Positions 27,256-38,400 of a DNA stretch of 64,000 nucleotides are shown one piece after another. This DNA is from Tetradesmus obliquus. Lineage: Eukaryota > Chlorophyta > Chlorophyceae > Sphaeropleales > Scenedesmaceae. Numbering within the stretch: position 1 is the stretch's first letter; every line of letters starts with the position of its first letter. The stretch lies in NCBI GenBank assembly GCA_030272155.1, contig CP126203.1:124001-188000 (forward strand). Direction: 5' to 3'. Position numbers and translations under genes: made by a program. The notes under the pieces were generated by a model, which was not told where the DNA came from, searched no databases, and worked only from the letters and a program-made list of their open reading frames with translations.

Positions 27256-29804
27256 GGCGTGCCGCGCGAGCAGTTCGCAGCCGCTGCTGCTGCTGCTGGT
27301 GTGGCATGGTGGGTGTCGGGTCGTGGCCGCAGCGCCTCCAGCTGCTTGTCTTCTGGCAGCAGCTGCAGCGCGCTCTCAATCACGCTGCGCACCTCCGGCG
27401 GCGCTGCAAGAAAGAAAACAGCACAGTTGTGGCAGCCGGAAGGTGCAAAAGCAGCAGTCGCGTAGAATGCTGAGAGTTGCCAGCCAGCTGCTGGCGAGCT
27501 GTGTGACTGCATGCCTTGCGCACCCGGCCAGTGTGCAACACCTACAGAGCGCACCCGGCCAGTGTGCAACACCTACAGAGCGCACCCGGCCAGTGTGCAA
27601 CACCTACAGAGCGCACCCGGCCAGTGTGCAACACCTACAGAGCGCACCCGGCCAGTGTGCAACACCTACAGAGCGCACCCCCACCCTGCTACCTGGCAGC
27701 CATCAGGACACCGCACCGCTGCTGTCTCGCGTAAGCCCAACCGCCGCACTGCCGATGCCCAACAAGCCACCATGGCTGCACCCGCCACTGACTTCCAGAT
27801 CAGGCAAGAAGCCGCACTCAACCCCAATGCAAGACACGCTGCCATCATCAGCCACATATATCTGCCCCACGCATCATGCGCTGCCTCACCTGTTGCTCTG
27901 CTGCGCGCCTGCCGCATCACCCAGCCCTGCAGCTCCTCAGAGCCCAGCAGCACAGCCTGCAGCAGGCAGCCGTTGCGCGCAGCAGCAGCAGCAGCAGCAG
28001 TGCCAGCTGCCAGCGCGTCCCCAGCCTTCGCTGCTGCTGCCGCCGCCGCTGCTGCTGTCGGCGTGCACTCACTCGACGGGCTGCGCTCTCTTAGTAAATG
28101 GTCCCGCAGCCAGAGCTGCACACCGTTAGTAACCTGCGGGTCCGGGCAATCCCTGCTGCTGCTGCTGCTGTTGCCGCGGCAGGCTGCTGCTGCTGCCAGG
28201 CAGGCTGAGCAGTAGGCCATGGTGGCTGCTGGGTGCAGCGACAGCGCCTCGCCTAGTGTCCGCTTCAGGAAGCCGAGGCTGGCGCTGCTGCCATCGCTGG
28301 GTGCTACCTCTCCCTCCTCTTCAGGCTCGCTGGGCTCCTCACTGGCGGCAGCCGGCAGCAGCCTGCAGGAAAGTCCAGGAATATGAGGTGGAAGGACAAG
28401 AATACTAAGTAGATGCGTGGTTGCGCACATTCAAGCAATGCTGGACCAGGAGACCCCCCGCCCCAAGTCTGCTGATGTGAAGAGTACGGGCGGCAGGGGC
28501 GACGGGTTCAGCAGGTGCAGGCAACAGCAGAGCAAATCGGCAGGGCAGCCAGCAGCAGTGTGTGTTATGGCGAGTACCACAGCTGTTGCAGCTGCGGTGT
28601 GATACAGCAGCGCTGGGCTTGTTGAAAGCAGCGCGAGCCATTGCGTCACTGCTACCCATGGCCAGCTGCAGAGCCAGTAGGTGGCATACAATAGCCCATC
28701 CAGGTGGCTGAGAGCAATCGCTAAGGGCTAGTTGCAGCCCGGCGCCAGGTTGGCACGCCTGATGCGCAGACATCACCATAAAAGCGCACACTGCCGGCTG
28801 GCAGCAATGCCATGATCTGCAGGCGCCCGTGAAATAGCATGGTGCTGCGCTGCAGTACATTGCGCATGCCAATGCCAGCTGCGCTGCTGCAGCGCCTTTT
28901 GATGCAGGCACACATGACTCTATCAATAGCCGTTCAAACAAGCCCAGCTGCGGTTCACCTGCAGTGTCTCAAGAGCCAGACTGCCGCCCAGATTGTGCCA
29001 GCGCCGGCCATCATTGCCTTTCTCGACACCGTCGCAACCGTTGTACTGCTGCACCCTCCACTGCATCTCCGCCTTCTGCTCAGGCAGCACTCCTGCCCCG
29101 CAGCTGCAAAGTATGCATCCAAACTCACCAGCCAACCAGCAGCCTTGACCAACACACACATCACACAACAACTAACACAGACGACAGCAGCACACCCCTA
29201 CCTGAACAGATGGTCCAGGACAAGCTTGACAGCAGCTTCACCATGCGGCGCCCTGCAGGCCCGTGCAGCTTTTAAGACAGCGCCCAGCCCCGCCAGCGCA
29301 TCCTGCCGGGTGAGGTCCTCCAGGCTCTTGCAGGACGGGTCAGAGGCCTGCTGCTGGCAGTGCAGCCGAATCAGCGCAGCAGCAGCAGGCTCGCTGTGCT
29401 CCGGGTGGTGCGCCAGGAAGCGCGGCACCAGGCGGGCAGCCAGGCGCCTGCTGGCCAGATCACCTGCGTAGGATGATTCAATGGTTATTATTTAATCGTT
29501 TTAAGACCCTAGATATGTTGCAGGCTGGGGAGAAGAGGCCAGGGAAGGCAGGCACCCTACCTGCAGCTGTTGCCTTGAGCAGGGCCTGGAACGCGGCCTC
29601 AGACGGGCCCTTCGCATCCACAAGGGCTTGGTAGGCCTGGTACAGCCCCCTTACAGCCGAGCGGATGTCCTCAGCGCTGCTGGGCTGCTGGGGCAGTGCC
29701 TGCTTCTTGGCTGGGGGCCTGTCTGGCTCCCTCTCGCGGCCAGCATCGGGCCTGCTGGAAGAAGGCCGCTTGATGGATCGTTTCGACGACTCTTTGTGAT
29801 CCAT
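23685..29804 (-). CDS. API5-like / RRM / SPOC fusion protein, 8 exons
   Basis: Exons 29804-29561, 29463-29202, 28362-27890, 27403-27142, 26759-26689, 26324-26081, 25664-25428 and 25107-23685 join in phase to 1071 aa. Residues about 45-170 resemble apoptosis inhibitor 5 (HEAT-like; LASRRLAARLVPRFLAHHPE fits the family LA.QLIPR.FK.FP block). Residues about 460-555 form an RRM: CLLVLGLP, then CCTFKGVLEAAKAYL, then PPLRLAFCD, with a Gln/Ser insert. A long Pro/Gln-rich linker follows. Residues about 905-1050 are a SPOC domain: LWQGSIVKQSVHMCGVACL, LHVNFRICVGDALEQYAAS, FINYLNGKDRAGMVKL, RAVYLIPPKP. RRM plus SPOC is the FPA/SPEN layout, which acts in RNA 3' processing and transcription control. I do not know the API5-like addition in this family. 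ATG at 29804 is chosen because the frame upstream has no ATG. Confidence 0.75.
25266..25395 (-). repeat. Extra copies of the SPOC-gene exon 7 donor end
   Basis: The exon 7 end (residues GLSLNHVHR) and donor at 25427 are echoed at 25372-25395 without a donor, and at 25267-25295 with donor CACAG|GTATGG at 25266. Confidence 0.8.
26578..26608 (-). repeat. Extra copy of the SPOC-gene exon 5 donor end
   Basis: AAGCTGGGCGCGCCAG|GTGCGT at the end of exon 5 (donor 26688) is repeated with a donor at 26578, a period of 110 bp. Confidence 0.85.
27520..27674. repeat. 31-bp minisatellite, 5 copies
   Basis: Perfect or near-perfect units (GCACCCGGCCAGTGTGCAAC and on) start at 27520, 27551, 27582, 27613 and 27644. 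It lies in intron 3 of the API5/RRM/SPOC gene. Confidence 0.95.
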
Positions 29805-30396
29805 CCCGCGGGTATCAGGCGATGTACACGATGGGCCACGCAAGGTCTTCACACAAGGCCTCTGCCGCAGCAGCCATGGCGAGCCTGCTGCGTCAGTTGG
29901 CCTTCCTCATCAGCAATGGGGGTCGGTGGATGCGCCAGAGAGGCACAGTGATAGCTGCGTTCAGTCGATCGCTTGCTGTATGTGCCAGGCTGCTGCTACC
30001 TTGATCAATCAATAACAGGCACGAAACAAGCCAACAAGCAATCATCACGTCGATCAGTTGACTGTGTCGCCCGTTCGTAAGTTACTTGCCTTGAAACCAA
30101 ATTGTGCTGTGCTGTCACATCACCCTTATCTCCCTCCTGCTCTCAACACAGCAGCAAGCAAAGCCGGTATTCCCATGAGAGAATTTGATATCTCCACCAG
30201 CCGTCCCTGTCTCGCGCATACTGATGCAACAGTAGAACAACAGCTGCACAAGAACCAGCAGCAGTACTTTGCTCTTGAGCTTAGCATAGCCAGCTGCTGC
30301 CCACGCCTGCTGCAACGGAACACATTATGGGCCAATAAAAGATAAACAAACCTACTCAGTACAGCAGTAGCTGTTGCATCAGGTCCTGCTGCAGGC
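29805..30396. promoter_or_regulatory. Probable bidirectional promoter, API5/RRM/SPOC gene and THO1
   Basis: The two start codons are 592 bp apart in head-to-head orientation. CCAATAAAAGATAAAC near 30334-30349, about 50-60 bp before the THO1 ATG, offers a CCAAT/TATA-like element for THO1. No equal element is obvious on the other side. Inferred from layout. Confidence 0.5.
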
Positions 30397-33300
30397 ATGG
30401 ACTCTGAGGCCTTGGTGCAGCTGCAGGACCCAAGCACACAGGTGACAGTACAGCTTACTGCTGCTCCTCATCAGCTTCTGCACTTGTTTTGATGGAGGGT
30501 CTGTTTCAGGCACTGCAGCATGGCGCAGTGCTGTGGCGTTGCGCTGCCATACACTGGTCAACCAGGCAGCGGCTGTGCTGCACATCGACAGCGCACTGCC
30601 ACGTGCTTTGGCATACCATTGCTTGATGCCCGCCCAGCACACAACTCACCAGCATCATTGAGCTTGTACCTGGATTTGGATAGTATAAGCACACCATAGG
30701 GCGCAGTAGGCGCAGCAGTGCAGGAATTCCCTGCAACAGCAGCAGCAGCAGCAGCAACCGCAGCAGCAGTGTCCAACGTCCAAACATGTATGCCGCCACT
30801 GCTGCGTTGACAGCTTACTAGACCTGGCTGCTGAATGCCTTTTACGTCCTGCCGGCTGCCGGCTGCTGCTGCAGGCTGCGCTGCGTGCTGTGCTGCTGTC
30901 GGGGCAGCCTGTGCAGGATGAGGCGCTGGCGCTGCTGCGGCAGCTGCTGCCACAGGCGGTGGCCAGCATAGAGCAGGTGGGGTTTCAGGAAGTATCTGGT
31001 GAAGTTCAGTGTTGTGCCTCAGCCGGCAGTTGCGGTTTCTCATGGCGAGCATGTTGTACAGCAGGTGGCGGTTAGTTGCCTCAGCTTTGGAGCTACGACC
31101 AACTGCTAGTGCCTGATGCTGTATGGTGCCTGCAGCGTGCAGCTGCTGCATTCAGTGCGTGCATCTCGTGCTGGCAGCTTCCCATACCCAGAGTATGTGC
31201 TGCAAGCAGCATCAGGCCAGCTGCAGCAGCAAGCCATCAGCACCACCGCAGTTGTCAGCACATGCGGATGTTTATCCACAGCTGCAGCAAGCCATGTGAG
31301 CGCTTGTGTCGCTGGCAGCGTGACACCCTGCTGCTCAGCATTCGTTCAGGCTCATTTTGGCATCTGCCTCTGTGCGGACTCTTTTACCATTCTGCTATCC
31401 CTGCTGTGCCTGTCTTTTTTGTACCTGCTTCCTCACCAACAGCAGCAGCAGCACCCGCAGCAGCCTGTGCGCCCGCAGGACGCCACCGTCAAAGCAGCGC
31501 TGCACTGCGTGTTCAGGCGCGCCTGCCTAGACCTGGCCGCAGAGGCGCAGCAGAAGGGGCAGGCCCCGCTGCAGTACGTGCCGGCCAAGGGCAGCCAGCC
31601 CGCGCTGCAGCGGCTGCTGCAGGTGGCGCTGCTGGCCTGCAACTTGGGGCTATCGGATGCAGGTCAGAATGGGGTTCATGGTGGTTTGAGTTGTAGCATT
31701 TAGGGTCCAGGTTGTACGGGCTATTCTGCAGCTGCTGCTGCAGGTGGCGCTGCTGGCCTGTAATCTGGGGCTGCTGGACACAGGTCAGTACAGGGTTAAC
31801 CGTGGTTGGGTTGGTTGTAGGGTTTCAGGCCAGCCGGTGCACGTGCTGTAGCGCCTTGCTGATGCATGTTCGCAGCCTCACCTTCACAGGCAGCACTTGT
31901 TCTGAGACTAAATGATACAAAACACCACACGTCGTGCTGCTGCTGGCCCTCTGCAGGGCTGCTGTTCCCTCTGCTGGAGGAGCTGGGCGAGGTGATCACG
32001 CCGGGGCACTCTCTCTGCTGTTGACAATGAATGTGTTGCCACCGCATGGTGTTGTGTGCTGCTCTGCAGGCCTGCTGCTCAGTCTGCTGGAGGAACTGAG
32101 CGAGGTCATCAGCCTTGAGCATTGGCCACTCTCTCTGCTGTTGACAATGAGATGCTGACAGTAAATGTTGTGTTGCCACCGCATGGTGTTGTGTGTTGCT
32201 CTGCAGGGCTGCTGTTCTCTCTGCTGGAGGAGCTGAGCGAGGTGATCAGCCCCAAACATTGGCCACTCTCTCTGCTGTTCACAGTGAGATGCTGACAGTA
32301 AATGTGGTGTTGCCACCGCATGGTGTTGTGTGCTGCTTGTAGGGCTGCTGTTCAGTCTTCTGGAGGAGCTGTCCGAGGTGATCACCCCCGGGCACTGCCT
32401 GGACATGATCGGCTGGCTGGAGCAGCACCGGCCGCTGCTCAACAGCGACGTCTTCATCACAGGCAACGCCGTCAACGCGGTGAGCGCTTCCGTGAATCGC
32501 TGTTGATGTTATGTTTGCTTCAAGTGGCTTTGCCAGGTCATTGTGGCGAGCCTGCTGCCATGCTGAGCTGGCACGGCGGCGTAGCTGCCTGCAGCAGCAG
32601 CCTGGGCTGTAGGCCTGCATGTGTGTGACACTGCTGCTGTCATGATAGGCAAGCTTTGCGTCAGACGGGCCAGCGTTGTGACAGTGCAGGGAAGCAACCA
32701 GGAGGTCTGTTGTCACAGCTGCTCAGCAGCAAGGCCTTCGTGACGGTCAGCATGGCCGTCAACGCCATGACACCCAAAGACCCCAAAGCCCTACGATCCT
32801 CGGATTGCAACGGCTTCTGGAGTTATTTCATCAACATATCAACTTGCTGCCGCACTGCCCTACCCGATGCTCCCCATCCCACCAAGTAGGTGCGCCACCG
32901 CACGGCCACATTGCCTCCTGCAGTTGGCACAGCTGTGCCACGACAATCCGCACCCCATCCACTGTGTGTCACTGCCGTCGCCACCCCTAACGCTGCCGAA
33001 CTGCCTGCCACACTGCTGTTTGCCCGCTGCAGTTAACGCGGCTGTGCAACGGCATCCTGCGCCGCCTGGGGCGCCACCAGGTCATCGCCACGGCGCGGCT
33101 CATGATGCTCATCGCAAGCACCGCTGCGCTGGCGGACCGCAGCGGGCTCAACGTCATGGTGAGTCACATTTGATCACATCTCATCATCAATGGTGATGGC
33201 TATGCTGACGATGCTCATCGCGAGCACCGCAGCGCTGGCGGATCGCAGCGGGCTCAACGTCATGGTGAGTCACGTTTGATCACATCACATCTCAGTATCA

Positions 33301-35392
33301 ATGTTAATGGCTGTGCTGATGATGCTCATCGCCAGCAGCGCTGCGTTGGCGGATTGCAGCGGGCTCAGCGTCATGGTGTGCTGTTTGGATGATGTCACGA
33401 ATGTTATGAATAATGCACCTAGCTGTGCCCAGCAGTTGTGGGCGAGCATTGGCTGGCGGACCGCGGCGAGCTCAACGTCATGGTGTGTGGTTTAGCCTAG
33501 CTGTGCCCAGCAGTGGTTGCTGATGAGCCATAGCTGGCTGCCACAAGGAGATAGATACACAGGAGATACACAACGAGATACATAAGGAGATACATCAGGA
33601 GACAGAGGGGTTACATTGGTGTGCTCATGCGGCAAACGCCACCACTAACACCTGAAATTGGACGCTGCAATAGCTCAGCACGGGCTGCCACAAGGACTGG
33701 CCTGGCGTGCTGCAGTGCATCATGCAGCTGGCTGTGCCCCGCAGATGATGATGATCGGCATCACATTCCTGATCAAGCCATAGCAATAACACCATTTGTC
33801 CAGCAGATGTCTACGAGCTATGGCTGACGTGCTGCAGTGCTGGAGCTGGCTGGAGCTGGCTGTAGGCGGGGTGCACCGCGGCTGGGTCTGACGTCTCAAC
33901 ATGCAATGTCCAGGCTGAAAGCGAGACTAGGTCTGTTTGAGATGCAGCAGTGTCAGTTGCCGGCACCTGCTGCAGGCTGGCGCTAGTGTGCTTGCTTATC
34001 GCGCGCCTGCATACAACTGAGGGTGCTGCTCGCTGCAGGGTGTGTGTTTGTAGCGCGATGTGGTTGCCTCTATCCTCTCCAGCTGGCCCCTATGGTGCAG
34101 CTGCTGGGACACACCACTCAAACCTTTTTTTATCTCTTGTTCTGTTGCCTCTTGTTCCCCCGCAAGGTGCGTTTGTGGCGCAATGTGATCACCTCTTGAA
34201 CAACCTCAACCCAGGTGCCCACTGTGGCCCGGCTGCTTGAAACACAGCACTCAACTGTCTTCTGTTGTTGTTCTGATTGCCCCTGTGCCCCTGTGCAGGG
34301 TGTGTTTGTGGCGCCGGATGCCCCGAAGCCGGAGGAGGTGCCGCCAGGCGCAGTGGACAGCGCTGGCAACCCCGTCAACGTGCTGCTGTACACGCAGTTC
34401 TGGGAGCTGCAGGTGCATACAGTCGAATGTCACAATGTTATAAACTGCCCTGGTTAACTGCCAGTAGAACATGTAGTTCTGGGAGCTGCAGGTGCATGCA
34501 GCTGTCAACGTATCTGTTACATCATTATTTGTTTGTTGTTATGTCAGTATGACAAGCTGCCAGCTGCTGAGCCGGCTCGTGGCTGCAAGTGTGCGCACTG
34601 AGTCAGCTGTGTGCATGCAGCACAGAGTGGTGGCGTTGCCAACAGCCGTGGCAGCTGCATAGTGCTCAGCAGTTGCTTAACGGTCAACATGTCCTGCTGT
34701 GCACCTGTGTCCATCTGCTGCTGCGCCAGGGCCTGCTGCAAGACCCGCTGTCCCTGCTGGCCTCTGCTGACAAGTGGTCGATATTCAAAAAGCAGCTGAC
34801 AGCTGTGCTGGAGGAGCTGGCAAAAGCCCCAGCCACAGTACCTGCAGCACGCACAGCAGCAGCAGCAGCGCCGGCAGCAGCCAGCTCTGCTGCGCAGGCG
34901 AGCTTGGAAGCAGCCTCAGAAGCAGCAGCAGCAGTGGCAGCAGCAGCGGCGGATGACGAGGGTGACGGCACGCAGTGCTACCTGAGCAGCTGGCGGCTGT
35001 TTGGGCTGCAGCTGACAGACTCCTCCTTCAGGAGGGACTTCCTGGTGCAGGTGGGCAAGGCACTGGTGCTGGTCAGTGCGTGTTTTGGTGTTGGTGCAGA
35101 GTGCGCGCGCTGTTTGCATGCGCAGATTGTGCGGTGTTCGTCTGCAAGTGCTGCGTGCGTGTTCATTTCGAGGCGTGCACGTGCTCGTGTTGCGTTTGTG
35201 TAGAAGCAGGCTGTGAGTTCAGCTGCACCTACTCACAAGCTGCTTGCTCTCCTTCTCCTGCTGCTGCTGCTGCTGCTGCTGCTTTCCTCCATTGCGTCAG
35301 GTGCTGATTGTGCTGCGCAGCCTGCTGCTGCCATGCAAGGTGCCCACTGAGGATGGATGGTTTGCCACCCTACTGCAACCACTCAGCTGCTC

Positions 35393-35423
<31 letters not shown>

Positions 35424-38400
35424 CACAGGTGCTGATCGTGCTGCGCAGCCTGCTGCTGCCGGGCAAGGTGCCTGCTGAGCATGGATGGTATACCACCTGT
35501 TGCAACCACTCAGCTGCTCTTGCTGCTGTTGCTGCTGCTGCTGCTGCTGTCACAGGTGCTGATCGTGCTGCGCAGCCTGCTGCTGCCGGGCAAGGTGCCT
35601 GCCGAGGGGCTCAAGCCCAAGCAGCGCCTGGAGGCGCTGGCGCTGGAGGAGCAGGTGTGTGTGTGTGGAGGGGTGGGGCGGGGGGGGGGGGGGGGGCTGT
35701 AGCGCATTGAATGGCATGTGCTGTTGTTTGTGATAAGGTGGAGTGGCGGCTGGATCCGCTTGCGCTGCAGGAGCAGGTGAGCGCTGAGGGCAGCAGCTGT
35801 GTGCATGCAGCTTGATGCCGTGGATACTCCTGGTTGTCAGGCTGTGCTGGGTGGCTTTGGGTGGCTGCCTAAGCTGAATGCCGCAACAAGCAATGGGATG
35901 CCTGGGCCAGCGGATCAGCATGCAGCCAACTTCAACCACACAACATGCATCAGCACGCCTCAACCTTGACAACCTGTTGGCTGTCCCTATGGAGCGCAAA
36001 CTGCACCTGCAGGTGTGCGCGGTGCTGAAGGCCGCGATGCGGCTGCATGCCGACTTGCCGTGCCCTCAATCACAGCTGGGCCTCTGTCTGTTTTTGATGC
36101 GGTGCTGCATCCGCCCCTGCAGGTGTACAAGGTGCTGGAGGCCACGCCCCGTGACGGCGCCAAGTTCTGCCGTGCTGTGCGTGAGGTGCTGGCGCGCGAG
36201 GTGACCTGGGTGCTGTGGAAGAAGGGCGGCAAGGACTTGGGTGAGCATGGGTACAATTGCAGCAGAATATCTGCTTTGCGCCTGATGCAAGTGCTGCTGG
36301 GTGTTGTGGAAGCAGGGAGGCAAGGACTTTGGTGCGCGGGCCTGCTGCGCTGTTAATACATAGACGCATCAACGTATGTTGGAAGATTTGTTTGATGGCG
36401 ACCTGAGTGCTGTGGAAGAAGGGTGGCAAGGACTTTGGTGAGCAGGGCTGTGCTGTGGTGCTTGTGTTTTCATGCATATGTGATTGCTTTCGGCTGCTGA
36501 AAGTATTGCTGCTGCTGAATTGCTGCTGCTGGGTGCTGTGGAAGCAGGCGGCAAGGACTTTGGTGAGCAGGGTACTGTTCAGCATTGCTTGGTTCAGAAA
36601 GAAAGTTTTGTTGTTGATGGCTGATGCAACTGTTGCTACTGCGGGTGCTGTGGAAGAAGCCGGCAAGGACTTTGGTGAGCAGGCCTGTCGCCTTATCTGG
36701 GATGGCAGCAGCTGCAGGATTTGCGCTTGTGCAAGCGTTCCTGTGGATTGTACGGCATACCGGTGTGTCGTGTTTTCCATGCCAACCAAGTGTGTTTTGG
36801 CCGGTCCTTGCATGGGTTGCAAGGTTGGCCAGCACTTTCTTATTCAGCAGACATTTGTGCAGCTGCATGCTGTTGGGTATGGCTGAAACTTGTCTTGATA
36901 CTGCTTGCTATGGAAAAAGGCTATGGAAAAAGGCAGCAAAAGCTTTGGTGGGCGCCTTGCGGTGCGCGAGACATTCGCTTGTTGCTCAAGAAAACACCAA
37001 CAAAGCACCCACCGCCTGCCGCGCTGCGACTGTCCCCCTCTGTGTCCATGCTCATCCTGCAGTCGTCCCCGGCAAAGAGCCGCCAGCAGCAGCAGCAGCG
37101 GCAGCAGGCCCAGCAGGCAAGAAGCCGCCTGTCCCAACCAACTGCATCGAGTGGAGCAAGCCGCCAGTACCTTCAATCGCGGAAGCCGTTGCCGCAGCGC
37201 AAAAGGCGTCAGCGCGGCAGGCGGCGCAGAAGCGGCAGCGTTATGAGGACGGGCTCAGCACGCTGCAGCAGATTGCGGATGCGCGGCGCACCTACGACAA
37301 CAATGGGGAGCCCTTTGAGGCGCCCTACAAGATGCGGCGGCGCACGGTGAGCAACAGTACATTCTACCCTACCATGTTGATATATTTAGTTGTAACAATA
37401 AGGAGCCCCTTGAGGCGCTCTACAAGATGCGGCGGCGCGCGGTGATTGCTTTGTTTACCTGTGTTGTCTTTTGCGTCTGATAACAACAATGAGCCCTTTG
37501 ATGCGCCTTACAAAGCATGTTTTCACTCATGTTTCCACTGAACCCTAGGTTCTCTTGCCTTCCTCTTGTACCACCGCTGCTGCACGTGTGCGTGCAGGTC
37601 ACCAGCTGGGCCCCACGGGCTGTATGTCCGCATCTTGTTGCAGCTGCTCCTGCTGCTACTGCTGCTGCTGCTGCCCAATGGTCTGTCTTCCGCTGCCGCA
37701 CGTTTCTTGCAGGTGAACCAGCTGGGCCCCACGGGCTGCAGCAGCGCGCTGCACCTGTGGGCGCTGCGCCACGTGGGCGACCGCAGCCTGAAGCAGCAGC
37801 CGCTGCTGGCGGGGCTGGAGGTGGCACAGCAGCCCTACCCCACACCAGAGGCGCTGTGTGCTCAGGTGCGTTTTTTTCCGGATTTGTCAGATGCTCTCGG
37901 GTGCAGGCTGTCGTTCCAGGCAGTGGCTGTCACGAAATGACTGCTGCAATGCTAGCTGCTGCAGCAGCAGCAGCAGCAGCCCCAGCGGGTACTACCTGTG
38001 TCAATGTCAGCAGCAGGCCCGAGCACTGGGTTCTGCCTCCCTTGTGCCATTGCTTGTGCAAGGCAGAGAGCTGACGCTGGAGACTCTGTGATAGGTAACA
38101 CAGACAGCAACACCCCTGTGCTGTGTCCAGTGGCGCACGGGGCTGATCATGACATGGCTATGACTCAATTGGTAACATGCTGATGCATACCCCTGTGCCG
38201 CAAGTGTGTGCGAGATGGACCCAAGTGCGGCATCCTGCACTGGACACTGTGGCGCATGTGCCTCGTGAACCCTGCCACAAAGGGCTCACCTAGTGTCTGA
38301 TCTGCGCTGCAGGTGATGCGCGAGATGGACCCCGAGTGCGGCATCCTGCAGGGCGACACTGCGTTGCATGCGCGTCAGAGACTGAGTTGTTTGATCAACA

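Noticed and set aside
27520-27674. CRISPR-like 31-bp repeats
   Set aside because: No spacers between units and a eukaryotic intron context.
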